In this document: one piece after another, positions 23,879-32,146 of the stretch
Layout of the letters: every line of letters starts with the position of its first letter
Numbering within the stretch: the first letter of the stretch is position 1
Assembly: GCA_022508565.1 (NCBI GenBank)
Contig: JAFLUY010000001.1
Location: forward strand, 213,967-277,966
DNA from: Erysipelotrichales bacterium
GTDB taxonomy: Bacteria > Bacillota_I > Bacilli_A > RF39 > UBA660
Direction: 5' to 3'
DNA length: 64,000 nt
The notes under the pieces: model-generated
Told to the model about the DNA's origin: nothing
Seen by the model: only the letters and a program-made list of their open reading frames with translations
Database searches by the model: none
Made by a program: the position numbers and the translations under genes

Positions 23879-25229
23879 CTTTTTTAAAAGATAATTCTTT
23901 AATAGTTTTTCTTATTGGTACTTGTTCTAATAGAGATTCACTCATATTATATATTCTCATATAAAGATTTTGTCGAGCATTTTGTAATTCTTGAATTTCT
24001 CTTTCTTTTTGTATTCTGGCTTGTCTTTTTTCTTCATCTTTTTTCTTTTTATCAAGACTATAATCTGACTCAGTTTCAAATAATTCAATAAATTCACAAT
24101 ATAATTTGTATTGTTTTCTGTTCTTTGCATTTACTCTCATTTTATTAATTAAAACTTGCATTATTTCATCAATTAAATCTTGTTTAATCTCATTTGAATA
24201 ATCTTGTAAATCATAAACTCTTTTAGCAATAATTTTAATATCATCAAGGTTAGGCTGATAATTTGGTAAGTCTATAAATTTTGAGATTTCATGAATTTCA
24301 ATAGTTGTTAAAATATAAGAACTATCATTAAAGCGAATATCTTCTGATATATTAGCATATTCTTCTAATTCATAAAACTCTCTAAAATTATTTAATAGAT
24401 ATGGACATAAATCTGAACAAATAGATGTTGATTTTCTTTCGTTATCAATATATCTACTTCTTCTTACGTTCATAAAATCAACTAAACCTTTTTGTTGTAA
24501 ATAACTTAACCAACTTGAAGCATACTGAGCAGAGCCATCTTTTTTGATTATTACTTTAATTAAGCTCTCTTTCATCTTTGGATTCTTATCAAGATTTTCT
24601 TTTAAAGCATTAAATAATTCTTTCATTTTTACTTCTTTATCAGTAAATAGAGTTCTCGACAAATCAAATCCGGCACCTCTTGGATTTACAATATGATCAA
24701 AGCCATTCATATTTTGAGTTCTAATATAAAAATTTAAAAGTCTTTCTATTATTTCTATTTTTCTAGGCATAGGAATATTAGAACATAATAACTCACTTAC
24801 AAAAGCACTAGACCTTTGACATAAACGTCCAACAAGATCAAAAGGTTTATCTTTTTGATCATAATCAAGAGAATTTTTAAAATATTCTTCTATTCTATGA
24901 GTACGATAGTCTTGTCTTAACTTATTAAATAGTTCATCACTGAAATCACTTTCTCTAATTTCAGCAGATATTTTCAAATAATTGTTTCTATCTATTTCAA
25001 ATAATTCTGAAATACTATTTGCATAGAAAGGAACAGTAACACATTTATCTTCTAAATCATTAATTACTGTATCAAGCACAAGAGGTGTTTCTAAATCAAA
25101 TTTTTTTCCATTAACAACACAGTAACTATAAAGAGTCATAATATCACACAATGCTTTGCTATTCTTAATATAAACTTGTATAAGTCTTACTAGTTCTTCT
25201 TTTGTCTTTTTTGAATTTACACTTTCCAT
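23865..25229 (-). CDS. Protein of unknown function, 454 aa
   Basis: A soluble, mainly helical protein. No motif or family recognised. Residues about 385-425 form a very charged coiled-coil-like segment (DKKKKDEEKRQARIQKEREIQEL). The middle contains a winged-helix-like stretch (SWLSYLQQKGLVDFMNVRRSRYIDN), which could indicate DNA contact, but this is weak. It has its own terminator and precedes the HTH gene on the same strand. The start at 25229 has GGTGG upstream. Confidence 0.75.
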   Translation of the reverse strand: MESVNSKKTKEELVRLIQVYIKNSKALCDIMTLYSYCVVNGKKFDLETPLVLDTVINDLEDKCVTVPFYANSISELFEIDRNNYLKISAEIRESDFSDELFNKLRQDYRTHRIEEYFKNSLDYDQKDKPFDLVGRLCQRSSAFVSELLCSNIPMPRKIEIIERLLNFYIRTQNMNGFDHIVNPRGAGFDLSRTLFTDKEVKMKELFNALKENLDKNPKMKESLIKVIIKKDGSAQYASSWLSYLQQKGLVDFMNVRRSRYIDNERKSTSICSDLCPYLLNNFREFYELEEYANISEDIRFNDSSYILTTIEIHEISKFIDLPNYQPNLDDIKIIAKRVYDLQDYSNEIKQDLIDEIMQVLINKMRVNAKNRKQYKLYCEFIELFETESDYSLDKKKKDEEKRQARIQKEREIQELQNARQNLYMRIYNMSESLLEQVPIRKTIKELSFKKENNN

Positions 25230-25282
25230 AAAACCACCCGTTTCTGACTATTATTGTAACAAATAATAGAAAATATTTGCAA

Positions 25283-25304
25283 GAAAAAAAGAGCCTAAGC
25301 TCTT
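25283..25304 (-). terminator. Terminator of efp (minus strand)
   Basis: AAGAGC/GCTCTT stem with loop TTAG, overlapping the efp stop, followed on the minus strand by seven T. Confidence 0.8.
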
Positions 25305-25855
25305 CCTGCATATTTACCATCAGCAGTAGATATAACAATTTTTTCTCCTTGATTAATAAATAAAGGAACTTTTACAACATAACCTGTTTCGATTGTTGCA
25401 TCTTTTTGAGCATTGTTAGTTGTATTACCTTTAACAGCTTCAGAAGTTTCAACAACTTCATATTCAATTTTTTCAGGTAATTGAACCCCAAGCATTTCGC
25501 CTTCATACATAGTAATTGTAATATCTAATCCTTCTTTTAAAAACTTAACTTGATCTTTAATTTTTTCTTCTGGAAGTTCGATTTGCTCATATGTTTCATT
25601 ATTCATGAATACATAAGAATCTCCCATAGAATATAAATATTGCATTGGTAGTCTATCTACTCTTGCTCTTTCTATTTTTATATTAGTATTATAAGTATCC
25701 TCTACTAATGCACCAGTTCTTAAATTTCTTAATTTCATTTTCATAAATGCTGAACCTTTACCAGGTTTAACATGTTGGAATTCTTCAATTAAACAAAGTT
25801 TTCCATCAATGATAATAGTCATACCATTTTTAATATCATTAATATTAATATTCAT
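25295..25855 (-). CDS. efp: Elongation factor P
   Basis: 186 residues, the normal size. EF-P relieves ribosome stalling at polyproline motifs. All three beta-barrel domains are present; the loop that carries the modified lysine reads KPGKGSAF with the Lys at residue 33. ATG 25855 with AGGAAGTG upstream gives the family N-terminus; the frame opens a little earlier at a GTG. No epm/ymfI modification gene is in the window. Its ribosome binding site overlaps the TAG that ends the interrupted small gene before it, so it is probably translated from the rpmG transcript. Confidence 0.95.
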   Translation of the reverse strand: MNININDIKNGMTIIIDGKLCLIEEFQHVKPGKGSAFMKMKLRNLRTGALVEDTYNTNIKIERARVDRLPMQYLYSMGDSYVFMNNETYEQIELPEEKIKDQVKFLKEGLDITITMYEGEMLGVQLPEKIEYEVVETSEAVKGNTTNNAQKDATIETGYVVKVPLFINQGEKIVISTADGKYAGRA

Positions 25856-25867
25856 TATATTCACTTC

Positions 25868-26086
25868 CTACCATTTTAATATTTTTTTAGGATAATATTT
25901 TTTACTAGTTTTTCTTATATTATATTTTTTAGATTTTCTAGATTTCTTAACTCGTAATGGCCCACGTTTACTTTGTGGGGTACTATTGCTTATGAATGTA
26001 TATTGATTAGCTTAATTATTAATAAGCGTTTTATAATCAATTAAGTCTTGGTACATTCCGTGTATTACAAAAGATGTCGAATGCAT
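25868..26086 (-). pseudogene. Small basic-protein gene interrupted by an in-frame TAA
   Basis: ATG 26086 is preceded by a strong GGAGGT site and opens a frame that meets TAA at 26014-26012 after 24 codons. The same frame then continues for 47 more codons to a TAG at 25870-25868, which touches the efp ribosome binding site. The second part encodes a very basic tail (KKSRKSKKYNIRKTSKKYY) and has no ATG, GTG or TTG start of its own. One gene of 72 codons with a nonsense codon is the simplest reading. A 24-aa leader peptide, stop-codon readthrough or a sequencing error are alternatives. Family unknown. Confidence 0.5.
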
Positions 26087-26102
26087 AATATACCTCCATT
26101 AA

Positions 26103-26285
26103 CTATTTTCCAATTTTTGTTTCTTTGAAAACTTGTACTGATTTACAATTTGGACAATATTTATTCATTTCCAATTTATCAGTAGTATTTTTTGTATTTT
26201 TTTGAGTATGTCTTCTAGTCATTTTTCCACATTTTGAACATTTTAGTCCAATTGGTGTTCTAGCAGCTTGTGCTCCTTTAGCCAT
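26103..26285 (-). CDS. rpmG: 50S ribosomal protein L33 (bL33, zinc-binding form)
   Basis: 60 residues. The bL33 pattern is clear: LKCSKCG, then KNTKNTTDKLEMNKYCPNCK and FKETK, with four Cys in two C-x-x-C pairs, i.e. the zinc-containing version. A 12-residue Ala/Gly-rich N-terminal extension (MAKGAQAARTPI) precedes the domain, longer than in Bacillus. GAGGAGG precedes the ATG. It heads the rpmG - small gene - efp unit. Confidence 0.93.
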   Translation of the reverse strand: MAKGAQAARTPIGLKCSKCGKMTRRHTQKNTKNTTDKLEMNKYCPNCKSVQVFKETKIGK

Positions 26286-26335
26286 ATTATTGCCTCCTCA
26301 CTAGTCAAACTAAAAGTATTTTAACATACATTAGC

Positions 26336-28246
26336 CTAATTTTCAAACAAAATATTGCTTATTTTATTGCTTAATCGGCTATTTATTGGATATTTATAGC
26401 TATTTGGTGAATTTGCATAACCAATATTAGGTGAAATTATAACTAAACTGTATTTTGGATCATTAAATGGTGCATACATAATAAAAGATTTTGTTGTTGT
26501 GCTTATTCCATTATAGAAGGTTTCACTAGTACCAGTTTTGCCTGCTGCATTATATTTAGAATTAACATAACCAGCAGCAGTACCACGAGCTATAACACTT
26601 CTTAAACCTTCTTGTACTCTTTTTAAGTGTTCTTCTTGAATTCCAACATTACTAACAATTGATTCATTATTTAAATCTACTCTATTTCCATCTTGATCAA
26701 TACCATAATCAACTAGTCTCAATTTATATCTAGTACCATTACTCGCAATAGTGTTAATATAACTTGCTATCATCAACGGAGTATATGTATCATATTGCCC
26801 AATTGTAAAGTTTAAAAGCAAATCTCCACTAACTGTAGAACCTGTGATACCTAGTTTTTCTTCAAATAAATCAATTTCCGATAAAGTTCCTAATCCATAA
26901 TCTTTAAAAACATCACGATACTTATTAAAATCATCAATTGTTGGATTAAATTCCATATTATAAGTATAATTATAGCCACTTACCTTTATTGCATTAATAA
27001 ACTGATAGTAATTCGACGATTGTGTTAAGGCATCAATATCATTAATCATCCCTAATCTCGCCCACGAGCATTTATATGGTAAATTCTTTAGCTTAATACA
27101 AGAATCATTTATTCTTTTATTTACATCAATTACATTATTGATATAAGCAACGCTTTGGCTTGCTCCCTTAACAATTGATCCAACTGTATATGAATTAGTT
27201 AGTATGCCAATAATATCATTTGTAAAACCATCTTGATAATTAAAACCGGCTATGGTTTTTATTGCACCACTATTTGGTTCAGATACTACTACATATGAGC
27301 CTTTATAATATTTACTGCTTGGGAACATTTTAGCAGTTTTAATTTCCTCTTTTAAAACTCTTTCAATTTCTAATTGTTTTTCAATATCGATAGATAGCAC
27401 AAGATCAGTCCCTCTTTTTTCTTCAATAATTAATTCCAATTCGTTATCTTTGTTTAGTTTATATTCAGCCTTTTCTCCTTTTAAATAATCTTCATAGTAA
27501 GCTTCTAAAAAGGTTGTTCCAACTATATCGTTCAAGTTATATCCATTTTCTAAATAATAATTGACATTTTCTTTAGCGATTGGTCCAATTGTCCCGAATA
27601 AATCATTTAAAACTGTATCATAATTATATACTCTAACCCATCTTAATTTTATTTCTAAACCACTAATATTTAATTCATTAATTTTGATTAATTCTTCTTC
27701 AGTAATATCATTTTTTATTATCTTTTCATCAAAACTGTAACCTGAGTTTATTATCTTATAAATATATACTTCAGTTTCATTAATACTATTTAGTTCACTA
27801 TCTCTAATAAAACTATATTTATATTCTTCAAATTCATTCTTCGAAATAAGTTTAGAATTATATTTTTCAATCATTTTTTTATCTAGCAAACTATCTATTT
27901 TATCTTTATTTATATAGTAATAATAACTTTTTAAATCGAACTCTGATACATTAACATTTGCTATATCTAAAATACTAGCAAGACTTTCGCACATGTGCTT
28001 TATATCTGTGCTAGCATTCTTTTTATATATAAGGCTTTTTATTCCTTTATTATCAACTAAAATATTACCATTTGCATCCATTATACGACCTCTTGGTGCA
28101 GAAGATGAGTAGTAGGTATTCTGAGTTAAATCATTATATTCCTGCTTATAAAAGTTATGATTAATTATTCCAATATTAAAAAGTCTTATTATGACAATAA
28201 GATTAATCGAAACTACTAACATTTTTAAGATTTTTTCTTTATTCAT
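26336..28246 (-). CDS. Penicillin-binding transpeptidase (PBP2/SpoVD/FtsI class B type)
   Basis: 636 residues. A short cytoplasmic start and one membrane helix (about 9-28) are followed by the class B dimerisation region with APRGRIMDANGNILV, then the transpeptidase domain. Active-site motifs are S-x-x-K as SIVK (in TVGSIVKGAS), S-x-N as SSN, and KTG (AAGKTGTSE), so the enzyme should be active. It cross-links peptidoglycan outside the membrane. Without PASTA domains it is closer to PbpA/MrdA-like or divergent SpoVD/FtsI proteins. The SIVK serine box lacks the usual Pro and Phe. No clear ribosome binding site precedes ATG 28246. Confidence 0.9.
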   Translation of the reverse strand: MNKEKILKMLVVSINLIVIIRLFNIGIINHNFYKQEYNDLTQNTYYSSSAPRGRIMDANGNILVDNKGIKSLIYKKNASTDIKHMCESLASILDIANVNVSEFDLKSYYYYINKDKIDSLLDKKMIEKYNSKLISKNEFEEYKYSFIRDSELNSINETEVYIYKIINSGYSFDEKIIKNDITEEELIKINELNISGLEIKLRWVRVYNYDTVLNDLFGTIGPIAKENVNYYLENGYNLNDIVGTTFLEAYYEDYLKGEKAEYKLNKDNELELIIEEKRGTDLVLSIDIEKQLEIERVLKEEIKTAKMFPSSKYYKGSYVVVSEPNSGAIKTIAGFNYQDGFTNDIIGILTNSYTVGSIVKGASQSVAYINNVIDVNKRINDSCIKLKNLPYKCSWARLGMINDIDALTQSSNYYQFINAIKVSGYNYTYNMEFNPTIDDFNKYRDVFKDYGLGTLSEIDLFEEKLGITGSTVSGDLLLNFTIGQYDTYTPLMIASYINTIASNGTRYKLRLVDYGIDQDGNRVDLNNESIVSNVGIQEEHLKRVQEGLRSVIARGTAAGYVNSKYNAAGKTGTSETFYNGISTTTKSFIMYAPFNDPKYSLVIISPNIGYANSPNSYKYPINSRLSNKISNILFEN

Positions 28247-28291
28247 ATTAATATTATTTGCTATTAGTCATAAAATATAACGGAGGTTAAT

Positions 28292-28543
28292 ATGAATAAT
28301 ATTATTACTAAATATGTTAGTATTATGAAAAAAGAAGATATTATAAACTTTGCTAACAAGAATAATTTAAAAGTAACAAATTCAGAAGTTGATTTTATAT
28401 ACACATTTATAAAAAATAATTTTGAACACTATTTAAAGAATCCAGAATCTTTTGATATAACCCAATATAAAAATAGATTTAGTCCCGAAAATTATGAGTT
28501 TCTTGTTAATTTAGTTAATAAATATAAAAGGATGATTTTCTAA
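28292..28543 (+). CDS. DUF2624-like small protein
   Basis: 83 residues, soluble and helical. The pattern EDIINFANKNNLKVTNSEVDFIYTFIKNN followed by KNRFSPENYEFLVNLVNKY resembles DUF2624 (B. subtilis YqfT), of unknown function. CGGAGGT precedes the ATG. It is transcribed divergently from the transpeptidase gene and ends in a terminator shared with the next minus-strand gene. Confidence 0.6.
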   Translation: MNNIITKYVSIMKKEDIINFANKNNLKVTNSEVDFIYTFIKNNFEHYLKNPESFDITQYKNRFSPENYEFLVNLVNKYKRMIF

Positions 28544-28557
28544 TCATCCTATTTGTA
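28529..28557. terminator. Bidirectional terminator
   Basis: AGGATGATT (28529-28537) and AATCATCCT (28542-28550) lie between converging genes and overlap both stop codons. Confidence 0.7.
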
Positions 28558-29026
28558 TTTCTTCCTCGTATTCTCCATAATCTTCTTCAAAATCTGTTTC
28601 AATATATTTTTCAGCAACAGCTTCTTTATATTCGTTATAGTATCCTACATAACTTGATCTAACCATTATTTCTCTATTTTTAAATAAACCAAATGATAAT
28701 TCACCAATAATACTTGTGTACCTATCATATATAGTTAAATAATACATATCTTCATCTTTTGTAAATGACGCTTCCTCTGGATCATATTCTTTATCTTTAA
28801 CAACTCTTAAAGCATATTCCTTATATTCTTCTGGAGTTTCTAAACCATCACGATTTAAGACTTGCAAAAGAATTTCTTCAGTAGCTTTATTTAAGGTATA
28901 TTGCTTATAAGTATTCATAAAAAGATCGTATAAAAAGAATATTGCAATCATACCAAATGGAATTATTAAAATTAAAAATCCACCACCAGTATACATATTT
29001 CTTCTACCATAAACATCATTTGCCAT
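28544..29026 (-). CDS. Single-pass membrane protein of unknown function, 160 aa
   Basis: A Gly-rich start, then one membrane helix (residues about 14-36, GGGFLILIIPFGMIAIFFLYDLF). The following region (YTLNKATEEILLQVLNRDGLETPEEYKEYALRVV) recalls the post-membrane part of TadE-like pseudopilins, and the C-terminus is strongly acidic (EEDYGEYEEEIQIG). The TadE idea is weak. GTGATT precedes the ATG. It lies 43 bp after uvrC on the same strand. Confidence 0.7.
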   Translation of the reverse strand: MANDVYGRRNMYTGGGFLILIIPFGMIAIFFLYDLFMNTYKQYTLNKATEEILLQVLNRDGLETPEEYKEYALRVVKDKEYDPEEASFTKDEDMYYLTIYDRYTSIIGELSFGLFKNREIMVRSSYVGYYNEYKEAVAEKYIETDFEEDYGEYEEEIQIG

Positions 29027-29069
29027 AAATAATCACTATCCTAATGATATTTTATAATAAAGATAATCT

Positions 29070-30851
29070 CTAATCAACGTTTTTATTCAAATAATCAGTC
29101 AAGTATTTGCAAATATTAATAGCAACATTTTCTGGTACTATTTCTGATAACTCTTCAACGCTTGCTTCACTCATTTTTTTAACGCTACCGAACTTTTTAA
29201 TAAGTTCTTTTTTTCTTACATTACCTATTCCCTCAATATTATCTAAAATTGATGAGATAGAACCTTTACTTCTTAAAGTTCTGTGATAATTAATTGTGTA
29301 TCTATGCACCTCATCTTGAATACGTGTTAAATAATGAAATACATTACTAGTGTGATCAATTGGTATAGTTGTAAGTGTATCACCATCTAAAAGTTCATTA
29401 GTTCTATGTTTATCATTTTTTACCATACCACATACTTTGATTTTTTTATCTAATCCTAAAGACTCTAAAGTCTCTTTAATCGCGTTAACTTGTGTTATGC
29501 CACCGTCTGCAAGTATTAAATCAGGAAGTTCTGCATCTTCAACTAAAGCTCTATAATAACGCCTATATGTAACTTCCTTCATTGTATGATAATCATCATT
29601 AATATCTACTGATACTTTATATTTTCGATAATCATTTTTACTTGGTTGTCCATTTTTATAAACAACCATGCCAGATACTGCAAATGAGCCAAATAGATTT
29701 GAGTTATCGAATGAATCAATACGGTTAATTCTCATATTTAATAAACTCTCTAATTCTTCATTAGCTCCACTTGTGCGCATTATTTCACGATTAATTGTTT
29801 CAAAATTATTTTCTAAAGATATTTTGGCATTAGTTCGTGCTAATTCTAGCAGTTTCTTTTTATCACCCTTAGTAACATTAATTACCTTAGTATTTAGTAA
29901 ATCTGATAACACATTTAAATTCAGTTCATCAGGAACAATAATTTCCTTAGGTATTTCTGCCTTTGTATAAAATAAACCTATAAATGTTTCAATATCATCA
30001 ATGTATTCATCATTCACCGGCATTATCGAGTTCTTTTGACCAACTAACTTACCATTTCTAATAAAGAATAACTGAATAGATATAAAACCATTTTCAAAGT
30101 AATAATTAATAATATCGCGATTAACATAATCATGAAGTTCAACTTTTTGTTTTTCCATAATGATTTTTATATAATCAAGTTCTTGTTTTAATTCTAATGC
30201 CACTTCATAATTCATCATTTCTGATTGTTTATCAATCATTTCCATAAGTTTACTTACTAAAATATCATCATTACCATTCAATATTGATAATATCTCTTTT
30301 TCCATATCATCAATTATTTGTTTATCAATTGTTTTAACACAGTAACCCAAACATTCATGAATATGGTAATAAAGACATACTTCTTTTGGTTTACCATCAC
30401 ATTTTTTTAAAGGATATAATCTATTTATTAGATTAACCATTCTTCTGGCAGCATAAGCATTAACATAGGGACCAAATAGATGTTTACCATTACTTTTTTT
30501 GACATTTAAATATCTAACAACTTTTAATGTAGGATAAGGATCCCTCTTATATTGAATATAAGGATAACTCTTATCGTCTCTAAGTAATATATTATATTTT
30601 GGGTCATATTTTTTAATTAAATTTATTTCTAAAATAAAAGATTCTAATTCCGATGATGTAACAATGTATTCAAAATCAGCAATCTCTGATACAAGTTTTT
30701 TTGTTTTACCAGTGACTTTACCGGTAAAATAAGAAGATAACCTATTTTTTAAGTCTTTTGCTTTACCTACATATATAATAATCCCGTTTTTATCTTTCAT
30801 TTGATAACTTCCAGGTAAATGAGGGACTAAATCAAGTTTTTCTTTAAACAT
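29070..30851 (-). CDS. uvrC: Excinuclease ABC subunit C
   Basis: 593 residues with full UvrC architecture. The GIY-YIG nuclease is at the N-terminus (PGSYQMKDKNGIIIYVGKAK), followed by a UVR helix pair that binds UvrB (about residues 200-235) and the RNase H-like C-terminal nuclease with DGGITQVNA. Helix-hairpin-helix repeats at the end read ILDNIEGIGNVRKKELIKKFGS. It makes the dual incisions in nucleotide excision repair. ATG 30851 is favoured over 30863 because TTGGTGG lies just upstream of it. Confidence 0.96.
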   Translation of the reverse strand: MFKEKLDLVPHLPGSYQMKDKNGIIIYVGKAKDLKNRLSSYFTGKVTGKTKKLVSEIADFEYIVTSSELESFILEINLIKKYDPKYNILLRDDKSYPYIQYKRDPYPTLKVVRYLNVKKSNGKHLFGPYVNAYAARRMVNLINRLYPLKKCDGKPKEVCLYYHIHECLGYCVKTIDKQIIDDMEKEILSILNGNDDILVSKLMEMIDKQSEMMNYEVALELKQELDYIKIIMEKQKVELHDYVNRDIINYYFENGFISIQLFFIRNGKLVGQKNSIMPVNDEYIDDIETFIGLFYTKAEIPKEIIVPDELNLNVLSDLLNTKVINVTKGDKKKLLELARTNAKISLENNFETINREIMRTSGANEELESLLNMRINRIDSFDNSNLFGSFAVSGMVVYKNGQPSKNDYRKYKVSVDINDDYHTMKEVTYRRYYRALVEDAELPDLILADGGITQVNAIKETLESLGLDKKIKVCGMVKNDKHRTNELLDGDTLTTIPIDHTSNVFHYLTRIQDEVHRYTINYHRTLRSKGSISSILDNIEGIGNVRKKELIKKFGSVKKMSEASVEELSEIVPENVAINICKYLTDYLNKNVD

Positions 30852-30960
30852 ATGCGCCACCAACCATATTATACTATAATATTATCTCATTTAAAATTAC
30901 AAATATTCGAAATTTAATTGATAAATATATTTTACTTGATATAATTTAAGTGGTGATGTT

Positions 30961-31320
30961 ATGCAACTTATTAGTGAATATACATACGAGATAAAAAAAT
31001 CTAAATTTATTGGTAAATACTATGAAGTTAACACAAAAGAAGAAGTAGATGAAATATTAGCAAATTTGAAAATAGAACATAAGAAAGCTAGACATATTCC
31101 CTACTCTTATAAAATTGGACCGCTTGCTAAAAAGAGCGATGATAAGGAACCTGCAAACACGGCCGGAAGTCCAATATATAATCTAATTGAACAAAAGGGT
31201 TTAGATAACTGCTTAATAGTTGTAATAAGATATTTTGGAGGCATAAAATTAGGAGTAGGACCATTAACTCGTGCATATAAAACGGCCGCTTTAGAAGCAA
31301 TTAATAATAAATTATCATAA
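30961..31320 (+). CDS. YigZ/IMPACT family protein, N-terminal domain only
   Basis: 119 residues with the conserved UPF0029 core (KKSKFIG, AGSPIYN and RYFGGIKLGVGPLTRAYKTAA). YigZ-type proteins normally have about 200-215 residues with a C-terminal DUF1949 domain; here that domain is absent and a TAA follows cleanly. The family is related to the eukaryotic translation regulator IMPACT; its bacterial role is not settled. GTGGTGATG precedes the ATG. Confidence 0.88.
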   Translation: MQLISEYTYEIKKSKFIGKYYEVNTKEEVDEILANLKIEHKKARHIPYSYKIGPLAKKSDDKEPANTAGSPIYNLIEQKGLDNCLIVVIRYFGGIKLGVGPLTRAYKTAALEAINNKLS

Positions 31321-31359
31321 AACAAATTTCACTTAATATATATTATTAGGTGATTTTTT

Positions 31360-31701
31360 ATGAAAAAATATTTATCTATCTTTATTTTTCCAATTGCATC
31401 AATTCTTATACTCCCTATTCCAATGAGTATCTTGAATATATTTAATATAAGTTTAAACAAAATAGTAGTCACTATAATTATGATTCTTATCATGTTAATA
31501 TCTGGTTTTATATTAGGTCAAAATATTCATGAAAAAGGTTATTTAAAAGGACTTTTATATGGCTTATCAATATCCTTAATTATGTTTATCTTAAGTGTAA
31601 TTTTATTAAGTGAACACTCTTTATATAATATAATTTATTATCTAATCATAACTGCTTCTACAACATTAGGAACAATGATTGGAATAAACAAAAAAGGATA
31701 A
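31360..31701 (+). CDS. TIGR04086 (YrzE-like) membrane protein
   Basis: 113 residues with four membrane helices and few charges; the loop GFILGQNIHEKGYLKGLLYGL and the ending TTLGTMIGINKK fit the TIGR04086 family (B. subtilis YrzE). In Bacillus it lies in the spoVB-comN-secDF region, and here it is also close to comN-like and spoVB-like genes. Function unknown. AGGTGAT precedes the ATG. Confidence 0.75.
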   Translation: MKKYLSIFIFPIASILILPIPMSILNIFNISLNKIVVTIIMILIMLISGFILGQNIHEKGYLKGLLYGLSISLIMFILSVILLSEHSLYNIIYYLIITASTTLGTMIGINKKG

Positions 31702-31718
31702 TTACTTATCCTTTGAAT
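31691..31718. terminator. Bidirectional terminator between the YrzE-like gene and dtd
   Basis: AAAGGATAA (31694-31702) pairs with TTATCCTTT (31706-31714), and A/T tracts lie on both sides. Confidence 0.6.
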
Positions 31719-32145
31719 CTATTACGATGGTTATTGGACCATCGTTTTCTATGCTTATTAGCATATCTGCACCAAATACACCCGGATATGTTGGTACAAA
31801 CTTATTTAACTCTATATTAAACTCTTCATATAGTTTAAAAGCATCTTCGCCGCGCATTGCATGAATATAGCTAGGTCTATTACCTTTTTTAGTATCAGCT
31901 TGCAAAGTGAACTGAGAAATAGATAAAATACTACCACCTACATCTAAAATTGATTTATTCATAACATCATTTTCATCATCGAAAATACGTAAATTAACTA
32001 TTTTATTTACTAAATATATCAAATCTTCATGAGTATCTTCGACATTAATGCCAACAAGGACATTTAGCCCGTTATCTATTTTATGTATCAGTTTTCCTGC
32101 AACAGAAACACTACTGCTTTTAACTCTTTGAATTACTACTTTCAT
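31702..32145 (-). CDS. dtd: D-aminoacyl-tRNA deacylase
   Basis: 147 residues. It removes D-amino acids mischarged on tRNA. The N-terminal MKVVIQRVKSSSV, the SQFTLQADTKKGNRPSY motif with its catalytic Thr, and the cis-Pro motif region near the end (NDGPITIVID) are all present. It follows relA on the same strand by 1 bp, the classical relA-dtd pair of Firmicutes. Confidence 0.95.
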   Translation of the reverse strand: MKVVIQRVKSSSVSVAGKLIHKIDNGLNVLVGINVEDTHEDLIYLVNKIVNLRIFDDENDVMNKSILDVGGSILSISQFTLQADTKKGNRPSYIHAMRGEDAFKLYEEFNIELNKFVPTYPGVFGADMLISIENDGPITIVIDSKDK

Positions 32146-32146
32146 A

